Part shown: positions 6,131 to 14,200 of the stretch, in pieces
Layout of the letters: every line of letters starts with the position of its first letter
Numbering within the stretch: position 1 is the first letter of the stretch
Source: a virus
Reading direction: 5' to 3' (one strand)
Length of the DNA stretch: 23,772 nucleotides
IMG/VR virus record: IMGVR_UViG_3300025120_000554
Span: 1 to 23,772 of that record
Position numbers and translations under genes: made by a program
Notes under the pieces: generated by a model
What the model was told of the DNA's origin: nothing
What the model saw: the letters and a program-made list of their open reading frames with translations, nothing else
Database searches by the model: none

Positions 6131-8038
6131 ATGGCTGATACAAGCGTATTTACAAGATTAAGAAGATTATTTTCCACAGACGTATTAATTCGTAATGTAG
6201 GAGGTAGTAAACTAAAGACATTAGACTTTAGCAAATATCAACAAACTGGACAAGTTGAAACTAATTCAATGGTTGATAGATACAATAGATTGTATACTAC
6301 AAACCAAATGCCAGTCTATAATCCGGCTCTTAATTATCAAACATTAAGAACTCAATTATATTCTGATTATGAGGCGATGGATACAGATGCTATCATTGCT
6401 TCTGCTTTAGATATTTTATGTGATGAATCTACCCTTAAAAATGATATGGGAGAGGTACTTCAAATCAAATCCTCAGACGAAAATCTTCAAAGAATTCTTT
6501 ATAACCTTTTTTATGATGTTTTAAACATAGAATTTAATCTTTGGATGTGGATTCGCCAAATGTGCAAATATGGTGATTTTTTCCTAAAACTTGAAATAGC
6601 AGAAGAATTTGGTGTATATAATGTAATCCCATACACCGCTTATAACATTATAAGAGAGGAAAAAATTAGTGAATCTAATAACCACCAAGTAGAAGTTAAA
6701 TTTAAATTTGACCCGGATGGTTTAAGTGGAGGAGGAGAATATGGTGGATATTTTGGGGGTCTACAAAGTTCGGGAGGAAATAGTAATAATACAAAAGCAA
6801 TTTATTTTGATAATTACGAAATAGCTCATTTTAGACTTCTCTCAGATGTAAATTATCTTCCATACGGTAGAAGTTATATTGAACCTGCTCGTAAATTATT
6901 TAAGCAATATGTGCTAATGGAAGATGCTATGTTAGTACATAGAATTGTCCGCGCACCTGAAAAACGTATTTTCTATATTAATGTAGGTGCTATTCCTCCT
7001 GCTGAAATAGAAAATTTTATGGAAAAAACAATTTCCAAAATGAAGCGTACTCCATATGTTGATCAAGACACTGGAGATTATAATTTAAAATATAATATGC
7101 AAAATCTCTTAGAGGATTATTATATCCCATTAAGAGGTAATGATGCTTCAACAAAAATTGAAACTACCCCAGGTCTTCAATATGATGGTATTACTGATGT
7201 AGAATATTTAAGAAATAAATTATTTGCGGCCCTTAAAGTACCTAAAGCATTTTTAGGATATGGTGAAGATACAGAAGGTAAAGCTACGCTGGCAGCAATG
7301 GATATTAGATTTGCTCGCACTGTAGAACGTATCCAAAGAATTATTCTTTCAGAGTTATATAAAATTGCTGTTGTCCACCTTTATACCCAAGGATATGATG
7401 GTGATGACTTAGTTAATTTTGAGCTTAATTTAACTACTCCTTCAATTATCTATGATCAGGAAAGAGTAGCGTTAATGAAAGAAAAAATGGATTTAGCGTC
7501 CCAAATGACAGATTCTAAATTATTCCCAACTGATTTTATTTATGATAATTTATTCCATTTAAGTGAGGATGATTATCATGAATTTAGAGATTTAGTTAGA
7601 GAAGATTCTAAACGCGCTTTCCGTAATGCCCAAATAGAAGCAGAAGGAAACGACCCAGTAGAATCGGGTGAGTCTTATGGAACCCCTCATGATTTAGCTT
7701 CATTATATGGTAAAGGAAGATATTATGATAAACCTGATAATGTACCCGCTGGATATAACGAGAAAGAATTAGGCCGCCCTGAAGAAAAAGTTTCTAATAT
7801 TAATACACAAGATAGTAATTTTGGAAAAGATAGATTAGGGGTAGATGCCATGAAAGGAAAAGAAAATGAATCAAATTCTATAAAACCTACATATAAAGGA
7901 GGTTCTCCATTAGCTTTAGAAGCCAAAACAGCTTATTTACAAAATAAAGATATGCTTAAAAGGATACCGGTTAATCGCAAACAGTTAGTTTTTGAGCAAG
8001 ATGATTCGCTACTTGATGAAAAACAATTAAAGGAGTAA
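6131..8038 (+). CDS. 20: portal vertex protein, gp20-like
   Basis: The 635-aa protein forms the dodecameric portal through which DNA enters the head. Gp20-type segments appear in order: MVDRYNRLY at 47-55, LYSDYEAMDTDAIIASALDI at 76-95, YIPLRGNDAS near 331, and the core AHFRLLSDVNYLPYGRSYIE (232-251) followed by LMEDAMLVHRIVRAPEKR (262-279). PKAFLGYGEDTEGKATLA at 371-388 is also typical. It is longer than T4 gp20 (524 aa). A Gly/Ser-rich loop at about 199-220 and a hydrophilic low-complexity tail from about residue 520 account for the extra length. Confidence 0.95.
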   Translation: MADTSVFTRLRRLFSTDVLIRNVGGSKLKTLDFSKYQQTGQVETNSMVDRYNRLYTTNQMPVYNPALNYQTLRTQLYSDYEAMDTDAIIASALDILCDESTLKNDMGEVLQIKSSDENLQRILYNLFYDVLNIEFNLWMWIRQMCKYGDFFLKLEIAEEFGVYNVIPYTAYNIIREEKISESNNHQVEVKFKFDPDGLSGGGEYGGYFGGLQSSGGNSNNTKAIYFDNYEIAHFRLLSDVNYLPYGRSYIEPARKLFKQYVLMEDAMLVHRIVRAPEKRIFYINVGAIPPAEIENFMEKTISKMKRTPYVDQDTGDYNLKYNMQNLLEDYYIPLRGNDASTKIETTPGLQYDGITDVEYLRNKLFAALKVPKAFLGYGEDTEGKATLAAMDIRFARTVERIQRIILSELYKIAVVHLYTQGYDGDDLVNFELNLTTPSIIYDQERVALMKEKMDLASQMTDSKLFPTDFIYDNLFHLSEDDYHEFRDLVREDSKRAFRNAQIEAEGNDPVESGESYGTPHDLASLYGKGRYYDKPDNVPAGYNEKELGRPEEKVSNINTQDSNFGKDRLGVDAMKGKENESNSIKPTYKGGSPLALEAKTAYLQNKDMLKRIPVNRKQLVFEQDDSLLDEKQLKE

Positions 8039-8048
8039 AAATCTTTAT

Positions 8049-8056
8049 ATATTTAT
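8049..8056 (+). promoter_or_regulatory. ATATTTAT motif downstream of the portal gene
   Basis: The motif lies 11 nt after the portal stop and 14 nt before the ATG at 8071. It extends to TATTTATA, the reverse complement of TATAAATA. Confidence 0.4.
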
Positions 8057-8070
8057 AAAAAAGCCTATTG

Positions 8071-8928
8071 ATGAAAATTAAACATTCTAAGTATAAAAAT
8101 ACGGGCCTTTTATTTGAGCTTCTAGTGAGACAAATAACTGCTGATACTCTTAACGGTGGTTCGTCTCCTTCCCTTGATTTGCTGAAAACAGCATTTGCTA
8201 AAACTGAATTAGGGAAAGAATATAAATTGTATGAGACCCTATTTAAAACTAAGAATTTAAGTGAAGGGAAAGCAGAAATAACTTTAAATGCTGTACTTGA
8301 AGCTGCCCGTAAATTAAATAGAAGTGCTTTAAGAAGAGAAAAATATAATCTTATTAACGAAATAAGAAAATACTATAATATAAATGAATTCTTTAGACAC
8401 CAGGTACCCAACTATAAGGGGTATGCTGCTTTCTATAAATTAATAGAAATTTATAATTCGGATAAATTATCTGAAACAAATGCAATTATAGATAATAAAG
8501 TTACTATATTAGAATGTTTAACTGAACGTCCTATATCACAGAAAAAAGTTAAACAGGATTTAGTTGAAGAATTTGCTAAATATGATAAAGATTTAAGAGT
8601 ACTTACCTATAAAGTAATGCTTGAAAAGTTTAATGGTAAATATGCTAATTTAAATAAGGGACAAAAAGAAGTACTTAAAGAGTTTATGAACTCAATTGAC
8701 AATACACCTCGTTTAAAAGAAATTTATAATAGTAAAATTAACGAAGTTAAAAAATTACTAAATCTTCAAGTTAAAAAAGTAAAAGATGATGCTACTAAAA
8801 TCAAAATTTTAGAAGTAGTCAAATTACTTAAAGAAATAAATAAAGGGGCTCGAATCAATAATGATGATTTAATCAATCTCCTTCAGTATTATGAGTTAAC
8901 TGAAGAATTAAATAAAGCAAATCAATAA
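8071..8928 (+). CDS. conserved hypothetical protein between portal and prohead protease
   Basis: I start this 285-aa protein at the ATG at 8071 (MKIKHSKYKNTGLLFELL). The TTG one codon earlier adds nothing. The sequence is Lys/Leu/Asn-rich and almost wholly helical by eye, with no membrane segment or signal peptide. The N-terminal KNTGLLFELLVRQIT is the most distinctive stretch. It lies where T4 carries the prohead-core genes 67 and 68 but is much longer than either product. A head-assembly or core role is inferred from position only. Its stop overlaps the next start as TAATG. Confidence 0.6.
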   Translation: MKIKHSKYKNTGLLFELLVRQITADTLNGGSSPSLDLLKTAFAKTELGKEYKLYETLFKTKNLSEGKAEITLNAVLEAARKLNRSALRREKYNLINEIRKYYNINEFFRHQVPNYKGYAAFYKLIEIYNSDKLSETNAIIDNKVTILECLTERPISQKKVKQDLVEEFAKYDKDLRVLTYKVMLEKFNGKYANLNKGQKEVLKEFMNSIDNTPRLKEIYNSKINEVKKLLNLQVKKVKDDATKIKILEVVKLLKEINKGARINNDDLINLLQYYELTEELNKANQ

Positions 8929-9473
8929 TGCCTATCAAACCTTCAGAACTAAGTCCTAGTTTTCTTAAAAAAATAGAAGATAGATATGGTCCCGTAAGTA
9001 ATGATGATTTTTTTGCTGATGATTTAGAGTATTATGCTAAAGCTGATAAACCTGAAGAAAGAAGGGAAGGAGGGGGCATCTCCCATACTATTATTGATCT
9101 TCCAAGTTTTATAGAATTATTTAAAACTTTAGATAAAGCTAAAGAAGTTGCTAAGGATTTAACTACTCAAAAAGACTTAAGAGGAAACCAAGAATATAAA
9201 GAACAATATAAAAAAGTTTCTGATACTTTTAATAAATTTAGAACATTCTTTAGAAAAAACTATCCTGATCAATATGCTATGGTTAAACAAACCGTTCAAG
9301 AAATTAGTACTTCGGGTGCAGCAGGAGGGTATTTAACTAAATATGCTTTTAGAAAAAAAAATTCTCCTGCCCCTGATAGTCAATATATTAAAATGGGATA
9401 TAAACCCGTTGATAGAAAGGCTTTAAGAAAAAAATCAAAGGGATTTGATTATGTAGATTTATATAAGGATTAA
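8928..9473 (+). CDS. hypothetical head-module protein with TSGAAGGY motif
   Basis: The 181-aa product starts at the ATG sharing one base with the preceding TAA. It is charged, with a helical middle (about residues 60-120). A C-terminal motif, EISTSGAAGGYLTKYAFRKK, recalls the 'TsTtGgvaGYnTPfAF' stretch seen near the C-terminus of several T4-like phage proteins of unknown function. There is no catalytic signature. Coupling to the gene before it, and position between portal and protease, suggest a prohead-core or assembly role. Its stop is fused to an ATATTTAT motif. Confidence 0.55.
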   Translation: MPIKPSELSPSFLKKIEDRYGPVSNDDFFADDLEYYAKADKPEERREGGGISHTIIDLPSFIELFKTLDKAKEVAKDLTTQKDLRGNQEYKEQYKKVSDTFNKFRTFFRKNYPDQYAMVKQTVQEISTSGAAGGYLTKYAFRKKNSPAPDSQYIKMGYKPVDRKALRKKSKGFDYVDLYKD

Positions 9474-9480
9474 TATTTAT
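9473..9480 (+). promoter_or_regulatory. ATATTTAT motif fused to a stop codon
   Basis: It begins on the last A of the TAA at 9471-9473 and ends four bases before the ATG at 9485, the same geometry as the copy at 3835. With so short a spacer, a conventional promoter would give a leaderless or 5'-truncated message. Confidence 0.35.
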
Positions 9481-9484
9481 AACC

Positions 9485-10567
9485 ATGAAAACACTTCAAG
9501 AACAATATAATTTAATTAAAGAAGGAAAAGGACATAAAGGCATTTTCAATAAAGAAGCAAAGCGATTATTTCCTAACATTGTTCCTAATGCCTCTACATT
9601 TAATCAAACTGCTAAATTATTAAAGCAACGTAGTGTAATTAGTGAAAACATTTTTCCTTTAATGCCTTCTGCTGGGTTGAACCCATTTACTTCATTTGAT
9701 AAATTTGTTAATGAAGAAGTTAAAGCGGATGAAAAGAAAACTACTAAAGAAGTAGAAGATGCTGAAACAGCAGGGTATGACTATAAGGATCCTAAAAATT
9801 TAGACAATCAAATATTTGACCAATATCTTAATGGTGTTAGAGTTGAGTTAGAAAAAGATTCTAAATTGGATTTAGAAGGAGCAAAGGAAATAGTTGCTAA
9901 AAATTTAGAAAAAGACCCAATTTTTTATACTAAAAATGCTGCTTTTAAAATAGATGGTTTAGGGTATGAAGAATTAAAACAACACGAAGAACTAAAAGGT
10001 AAATATAAATCATCCGGCTACGGAGACTTAAAAGAAAATAAAATGAGTAAATCAACAGATCTTAAAGAATTATTAGAAGAAGCAGTGGCTGGAATACCTT
10101 CAGTAGGTAATCCATTTTTAGAAAGACCCAAAACTAATTATGAAAATAAATTTGAAGCTTTTTTAAACGAAGAAGAAAAAGTAGATGAGGGCGATACCGA
10201 TGCTAAAAGAGCAGATGATGCTAAAAGGTTAGGTAAAAAAGGTGAAGAAAACATCTATGGAGCGGGAGTTGCTAAAGGAGAAAAAATTGAAAAATCTAAG
10301 ATGAAAAAAGAAGGCAGAATGAAAATGCCTGAAGTGCTCAAAGAAGCTGAACGTTTAGGAGAAATTGCTAAAAAGAAAGTTGAGGCTAAGATTTATGAAA
10401 GAGCAATAGCAGAAAGAAAAAAAGCTATGATGGTAAGCGAAGATGAATCTATCTCAGAATTTATTAATCAAGAGGCACTTAAAGAAGTTGAAAAAGAAAT
10501 TAAGGAACTAGAAAAAAAATTAATGGAAGCTTCAGCGGATAAAAATAATATGACTGGAGGCAAATGA
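9485..10567 (+). CDS. hypothetical charged coiled-coil protein of the head module
   Basis: The 360-aa protein begins MKTLQEQYNLIKEGKGHKG. Residues 1-60 are a compact basic region with KEAKRLFPNIVPNASTFN. The middle is acidic and low in complexity. From about residue 270 a long Lys/Glu helix predominates (EVLKEAERLGEIAKKKVEAK and EVEKEIKELEKKLMEA). This composition is common in prohead scaffold or core proteins. The gene directly precedes the protease gp21 and overlaps it by four bases (ATGA). Candidate gp21-type sites of the form (I/L)-x-E occur, for example ISE near residue 53. The role in core assembly is inferred. Confidence 0.55.
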   Translation: MKTLQEQYNLIKEGKGHKGIFNKEAKRLFPNIVPNASTFNQTAKLLKQRSVISENIFPLMPSAGLNPFTSFDKFVNEEVKADEKKTTKEVEDAETAGYDYKDPKNLDNQIFDQYLNGVRVELEKDSKLDLEGAKEIVAKNLEKDPIFYTKNAAFKIDGLGYEELKQHEELKGKYKSSGYGDLKENKMSKSTDLKELLEEAVAGIPSVGNPFLERPKTNYENKFEAFLNEEEKVDEGDTDAKRADDAKRLGKKGEENIYGAGVAKGEKIEKSKMKKEGRMKMPEVLKEAERLGEIAKKKVEAKIYERAIAERKKAMMVSEDESISEFINQEALKEVEKEIKELEKKLMEASADKNNMTGGK

Positions 10568-11184
10568 TTCGTCAAACCCTCATAGAAACCCAACTTTTTA
10601 CGGTTTCCCCACAGTCAATTACTGAAGCGGTTAAAACCGAAAGAGGTAATTTGCTTGTTGAGGGTAGATTACAATCTGCAGAAACCAAAAATGGTAACGG
10701 TAGATTTTACCCTAGAAAGATTTTAGAAAGAGAGGTTGAAAATTATCAAAAAGGACCAATAGCAGAAAATAGGGCATTAGGTGAACTTGATCATCCTGAT
10801 TCTTCTATTATTAATCTAAAAAATGTTTCACATAATATTAAAGAAATTTATTGGAAGGGAGATGATGTAATAGGTAAAATTGAAATCCTTCCAACCCCCT
10901 CAGGTAATATACTAACAGAGTTATTTAAAAATGGGATTACGGTAGGTGTATCTTCAAGAGGTATGGGTAGTTTAAAACCCGGATCAAACGGAGTACAAGA
11001 AGTCCAGGATGATTTTGAATTATTATGTTGGGATTTTGTATCAACTCCATCAACCCCAGGAGCATATGTTGCCCCCATACAGGAAGGTTTAGATTCTAAA
11101 TTTCTTTCAACAAAAGAATATTATAAAGTTAACGAAATAATTACAGAAATTCTTTGTAATAATGGGCAATGTCCTATTATATAA
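10564..11184 (+). CDS. 21: prohead core protease, gp21-like
   Basis: The 206-aa protein is the T4-type prohead serine protease (herpesvirus-assemblin-like fold) that digests the scaffold and trims capsid proteins. GNGRFYPRKILE at 44-55 and RALGELDHPDS at 70-80 carry the family signatures, with H77 as the catalytic histidine. TVGVSSRGMG at 126-135 holds the catalytic serine (S130 or S131). WDFVSTPSTPGAYV is the conserved C-terminal strand. Length matches T4 gp21 (about 212 aa). The ATG overlaps the previous TGA and is preceded by GGAGG at 10556-10560 with a spacer of three bases. A terminator follows the stop. Confidence 0.95.
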   Translation: MIRQTLIETQLFTVSPQSITEAVKTERGNLLVEGRLQSAETKNGNGRFYPRKILEREVENYQKGPIAENRALGELDHPDSSIINLKNVSHNIKEIYWKGDDVIGKIEILPTPSGNILTELFKNGITVGVSSRGMGSLKPGSNGVQEVQDDFELLCWDFVSTPSTPGAYVAPIQEGLDSKFLSTKEYYKVNEIITEILCNNGQCPII

Positions 11185-11205
11185 ATTTTTTTTTTATAAA
11201 ATATT

Positions 11206-11243
11206 AAAGGGAAGGTGCTAAAATTGCATTTTCCCTTTTTTTT
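11206..11243 (+). terminator. rho-independent terminator after the protease gene
   Basis: AAAGGGAAGGTGC (11206-11218) pairs with GCATTTTCCCTTT (11226-11238) through 13 pairs, including two G-U, around a seven-base loop, followed by Ts to 11243. It separates the portal-to-protease block from the scaffold and capsid genes. Confidence 0.8.
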
Positions 11244-11245
11244 AT

Positions 11246-11253
11246 ATATTTAC
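11246..11253 (+). promoter_or_regulatory. ATATTTAC motif, candidate promoter for scaffold and capsid genes
   Basis: The motif follows the terminator directly and lies about 110 nt before the scaffold ATG at 11362. The same ATATTTAC variant occurs at 6-13. Because a terminator stands just upstream, a promoter is needed in this short region, which favours a transcriptional reading of the motif. Confidence 0.45.
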
Positions 11254-11264
11254 ACGTGAAAAAT

Positions 11265-11334
11265 GTATCGTCAGTCTATACGATACCGATTATCAATTTA
11301 TTAATCACTATTACGCTTCTACAGAATAAGCGTA
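11265..11334 (+). promoter_or_regulatory. structured leader with two hairpins upstream of gp22
   Basis: GTATCGT (11265-11271) pairs with ACGATAC (11280-11286) around an 8-nt loop. TACGCTT (11312-11318) pairs with AAGCGTA (11328-11334) around a 9-nt loop. Both stems are perfect. They lie between the candidate promoter at 11246 and the ATG at 11362, so the leader would be about 100 nt, the longest in the window. They could stabilise the abundant scaffold-capsid mRNA or control translation. No known riboswitch is recognised. Confidence 0.45.
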
Positions 11335-11361
11335 CTTTCCCAACAAAAAAATTTAGGAAAA

Positions 11362-12432
11362 ATGGCAAACAGAGATTTGTTAGCAGATGCTATTGCAGAT
11401 GCTAAAGCAGTTAAAGAAGTCGCTATCGCAAATGCGAAGGCCGCTTTAGAAGAAGCTTTTACCCCTCATCTTAAGGACATGCTTACTCAAAAAATCAATG
11501 AAATGGAAGATCTAGATGAAACTGATCTTTCTGAAGTTGAAAAAGAGAAAAAGGTGGACGAAGAGAAAGAGATGGATGAAGCGTACGGTAAAAAGGACAT
11601 GGATGAAGAAAAAGACATGGATGAAGCCGTTCACGGCAAGAAAGACATGGATGAAGCTGAGGACATGGACGAAGAACTTAACTTAGAAGAAATTCTAGCT
11701 GAGTTAGAACTCGAGGAAGAAAAAGACATGGATGAAGCTAAAGACATGGACGAAACTAAAGACATGGACGAAACAAAGGACATGGATGAAGAAAAAGACA
11801 TGTATGAAGCTGAAGAAATGGATGATGAAATTAACCTCGAAGATATGAGTGAAGATGAGTTAAAAACCATGATTGAAGATATCATTGAAGATATGATTGA
11901 AGACGGTGAACTCGTTCCTGGACCAAATGCAGATGAATCCGAAGCTGAAGAAGATGAGGATACGGACGATGGTACAGAAGGAGATGCTGACGTAGACATT
12001 GAAATTGACGATATTGATCTTGAAGAAGGTAAAGAAGAAAAAGTTGATGAAGAAAAAGAAGAAATGAAAGAAGAACTTGAAGAAGCTAAGGCTGCAATCA
12101 ATCAACTTCGTTCTGATCTTAATGAAGTTAACTTACTTAACTCTAAACTACTCTATACTAATAAGATTTTCAGAGGCAAAAGCTTAACTGAAAATCAGAA
12201 AATTAAGGTTCTTAAGGCTTTTGATAAAGCCGAAACGGTTAAGCAAGCAAAAACAATTTTTGAAACTCTTAATGAAAATTTAGTTGCTAAAACTAAAAAA
12301 TCTAATATTAGAGAATCATTAGGTTCTGCTTCTAAACCAGCAGGTGTTGCTCCAAAGCGTCCTATAACTGAAAATGTTGTACAAGAAGATGCTATGGTCA
12401 ATCGTTTTAAACAACTTGCAGGTATTAAATAA
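11362..12432 (+). CDS. 22: prohead scaffolding (core) protein, gp22-like
   Basis: The 356-aa protein is very acidic, as expected for the internal scaffold that gp21 later degrades. Residues 1-40 are an Ala-rich helix. At about 69-104 and 121-153 a K-D-M-D-E-[A/T/E] hexapeptide repeats, some copies back to back. Residues 155-235 are almost entirely Asp/Glu. The C-terminal region is conserved gp22-like: NEVNLLNSKLLYTNKIF at 254-270, a charged helix, and the end AMVNRFKQLAGIK. Gp22 of T4 is shorter (about 269 aa), and the repeat block explains the difference. The next gene is the major capsid protein 28 nt downstream, with no terminator between them. Confidence 0.9.
   Translation: MANRDLLADAIADAKAVKEVAIANAKAALEEAFTPHLKDMLTQKINEMEDLDETDLSEVEKEKKVDEEKEMDEAYGKKDMDEEKDMDEAVHGKKDMDEAEDMDEELNLEEILAELELEEEKDMDEAKDMDETKDMDETKDMDEEKDMYEAEEMDDEINLEDMSEDELKTMIEDIIEDMIEDGELVPGPNADESEAEEDEDTDDGTEGDADVDIEIDDIDLEEGKEEKVDEEKEEMKEELEEAKAAINQLRSDLNEVNLLNSKLLYTNKIFRGKSLTENQKIKVLKAFDKAETVKQAKTIFETLNENLVAKTKKSNIRESLGSASKPAGVAPKRPITENVVQEDAMVNRFKQLAGIK
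11566..11820 (+). repeat. acidic hexapeptide-coding repeats (18-bp unit) within gp22
   Basis: Copies of AAAGACATGGATGAAGCT and close variants encode KDMDEA, KDMDET or KDMDEE. Four run head to tail at about 11722-11793, and looser copies lie at about 11566-11670. Differences between copies are mostly GAT/GAC and codon-6 changes. Confidence 0.85.
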
Positions 12433-12460
12433 TTTTAACTTAATTTTAAAAAAATAAAAA

Positions 12461-14098
12461 ATGTCAAACTTAAATTCTCTCCTAGAGAGCTCCAATCAGT
12501 GGAAGTCAGTTCAATCTGACGCTGCTAGGTTGGCTAATAAGTGGAACAAGACAGGATTGTTAGAAGGTATCGGTAACGAAACTGAGAAAAACAATATGTC
12601 TTTAATCCTCGAAAATCAGGCGAAACAACTCGTTGTTGAGTCGTCTCAAACCGGTGGTGGTACTGCTGGTGCTTCATTCTCAGCTGGAACTGGTGAACAG
12701 TGGGCTGGTATTGCTCTTCCTCTCGTAAGAAAGGTATTTGGTCAAATCGCAGCGAAAGATTTCGTTTCGGTTCAACCAATGAGCTTACCTTCTGGACTCG
12801 TTTTCTTCCTTGATTTCCAATACGGAGGTGGAGGTGCATACCCAACTCAAGGTGGTAAATTCACTAACGGTGGTGATGTATTTGGTGCAGGATCACTTTA
12901 TGGTAAAACTGATGTAAGCCCCGTTACCGATGGTTTATATGGTGCCGGTAAGTGGACTTACTCTTCTAACACAACTCAATCTGCTTTCAACGCTCCAACA
13001 GCTATTGCAACTGCATCTTGGGCTGAAACAGGATACGATTCAGCTTTGTCTGCTTCTGTTTCTAATGGTACTTTAAAGAAGATTTCATTTGTAAAAACTA
13101 GCTTTAACGAACCTGATTTAGAAGGTGTTAGAGGTTTCTTCGTTTCGGGTGTTGCTGTTACTACTAACTATCCTCAATATAACACAATCGCAGGTAATAA
13201 CTTCGATTTGTTTGCTTTAGGTACTGATGGTGTTGATCCTTCAGCTATGGAGGTTACTTACGTACAACAGCCTACTGATAACAAGAGAGGTGATTTCGAA
13301 GATGGTAATACTAGCTTAAACAACGACAACGCTACTATCGATATTCCTGAGATCAACGTTAAGATGAAGTCTGAAGCAATTGTTGCTAAGACTAAGAAGC
13401 TTAAGGCTGTATGGACTCCTGAATTCGCTCAAGATTTGAACGCTTACCACAGTTTAGATGCTGAGGCTGAGTTAACTTCAATCATGAGTGAGTACATCGC
13501 TCTTGAGATCGATTTGGAAATCCTCGGTATGTTGTTAGAAAATGCGTTGACCACTGAATACTGGACAGCTGAGAACAATGTTGCTTACGATGGTACATCT
13601 GATGTCGCTTCAAATAGCAACTTAAACTTCTACAACACACAAGGCCAATGGTTCCAAACCCTCGGTACTAAGATCAATAAGGTCAGCAACAAGATTCACC
13701 AGGCTACTTTGAGAGGCGGTGCTAATTTCTTAGTTTGCTCTCCAACAGTCGGTACTATCTTAGAATCAATTCCTGGTTTTGCAGCTGCCGATGGTGCTGA
13801 TGCTAACACTATGAACTACGCGTTTGGTATCCAGAAAGTTGGTAACTTAAACAGCAAGTATGAGGTTTATAAGAACCCTTACATGACTGAGAATACTATT
13901 CTTCTCGGCTTTAAAGGTTCACAATTCTTGGAAACAGGTGCTACTTTCGCTCCTTACATTCCATTAATTATGACTCCTCTTGTATACGATCCAACGACCT
14001 TCACTCCAAGAAAAGGTCTCTTAACTCGTTATGCAAAGAAGATGTTAAGACCTGAATACTACGCTAAGATTTACGTTGGTGGTTTAAACACCCTCTAA
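12461..14098 (+). CDS. 23: major capsid protein, gp23-like
   Basis: The 545-aa HK97-fold capsid subunit is recognised by its C-terminus, PRKGLLTRYAKKMLRPEYYA followed by KIYVGGLNTL, and by LENQAKQLVVE near residues 50-60. The first about 60 residues resemble the T4 propeptide cut by gp21. Possible sites of (L/I)-x-E type are LLE at 33-35 and ILE at 49-51, and VVE at 58-60 is where the T4 position would fall. Length is near T4 gp23 (521 aa). Codon use is visibly different from neighbours, with more C- and G-ending codons such as TTC, AAG, ATC and CTC, consistent with very high expression. A strong terminator follows. Confidence 0.96.
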   Translation: MSNLNSLLESSNQWKSVQSDAARLANKWNKTGLLEGIGNETEKNNMSLILENQAKQLVVESSQTGGGTAGASFSAGTGEQWAGIALPLVRKVFGQIAAKDFVSVQPMSLPSGLVFFLDFQYGGGGAYPTQGGKFTNGGDVFGAGSLYGKTDVSPVTDGLYGAGKWTYSSNTTQSAFNAPTAIATASWAETGYDSALSASVSNGTLKKISFVKTSFNEPDLEGVRGFFVSGVAVTTNYPQYNTIAGNNFDLFALGTDGVDPSAMEVTYVQQPTDNKRGDFEDGNTSLNNDNATIDIPEINVKMKSEAIVAKTKKLKAVWTPEFAQDLNAYHSLDAEAELTSIMSEYIALEIDLEILGMLLENALTTEYWTAENNVAYDGTSDVASNSNLNFYNTQGQWFQTLGTKINKVSNKIHQATLRGGANFLVCSPTVGTILESIPGFAAADGADANTMNYAFGIQKVGNLNSKYEVYKNPYMTENTILLGFKGSQFLETGATFAPYIPLIMTPLVYDPTTFTPRKGLLTRYAKKMLRPEYYAKIYVGGLNTL

Positions 14099-14120
14099 TA
14101 GATCTTAATATAGTCTAAAG

Positions 14121-14146
14121 AAAAGCCCCGCTTCGGCGGGGCTTTT
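14121..14146 (+). terminator. strong UUCG-loop rho-independent terminator after gp23
   Basis: AAAAGCCCCGC (14121-14131) and GCGGGGCTTTT (14136-14146) form a perfect 11-bp stem closed by a TTCG tetraloop and followed by T. It is the most GC-rich and stable hairpin in the window, and the A-rich 5' side means it could also terminate in reverse. Confidence 0.95.
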
Positions 14147-14168
14147 TATGTGCTTACTAGTTCCTACT

Positions 14169-14176
14169 ATATTTAT
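14169..14176 (+). promoter_or_regulatory. ATATTTAT motif, candidate promoter for the enzyme-PhoH trio
   Basis: It lies 22 nt after the gp23 terminator and 24 nt before the ATG at 14201. Because transcription should stop at the terminator, this short gap is expected to hold a promoter. Confidence 0.45.
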
Positions 14177-14200
14177 ATTAAACAATAAAGTTATACAAAA

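Noticed and set aside
11244-11340. tRNA or known riboswitch in the gp22 leader
   Set aside because: The hairpins do not form a cloverleaf, and no T-loop or CCA end is present. It resembles no riboswitch I know.
11631-12101. Serine-rich antisense frame opposite gp22
   Set aside because: Produced by the GAA/GAT-rich acidic coding sequence read backwards. gp22 is well supported on the + strand.
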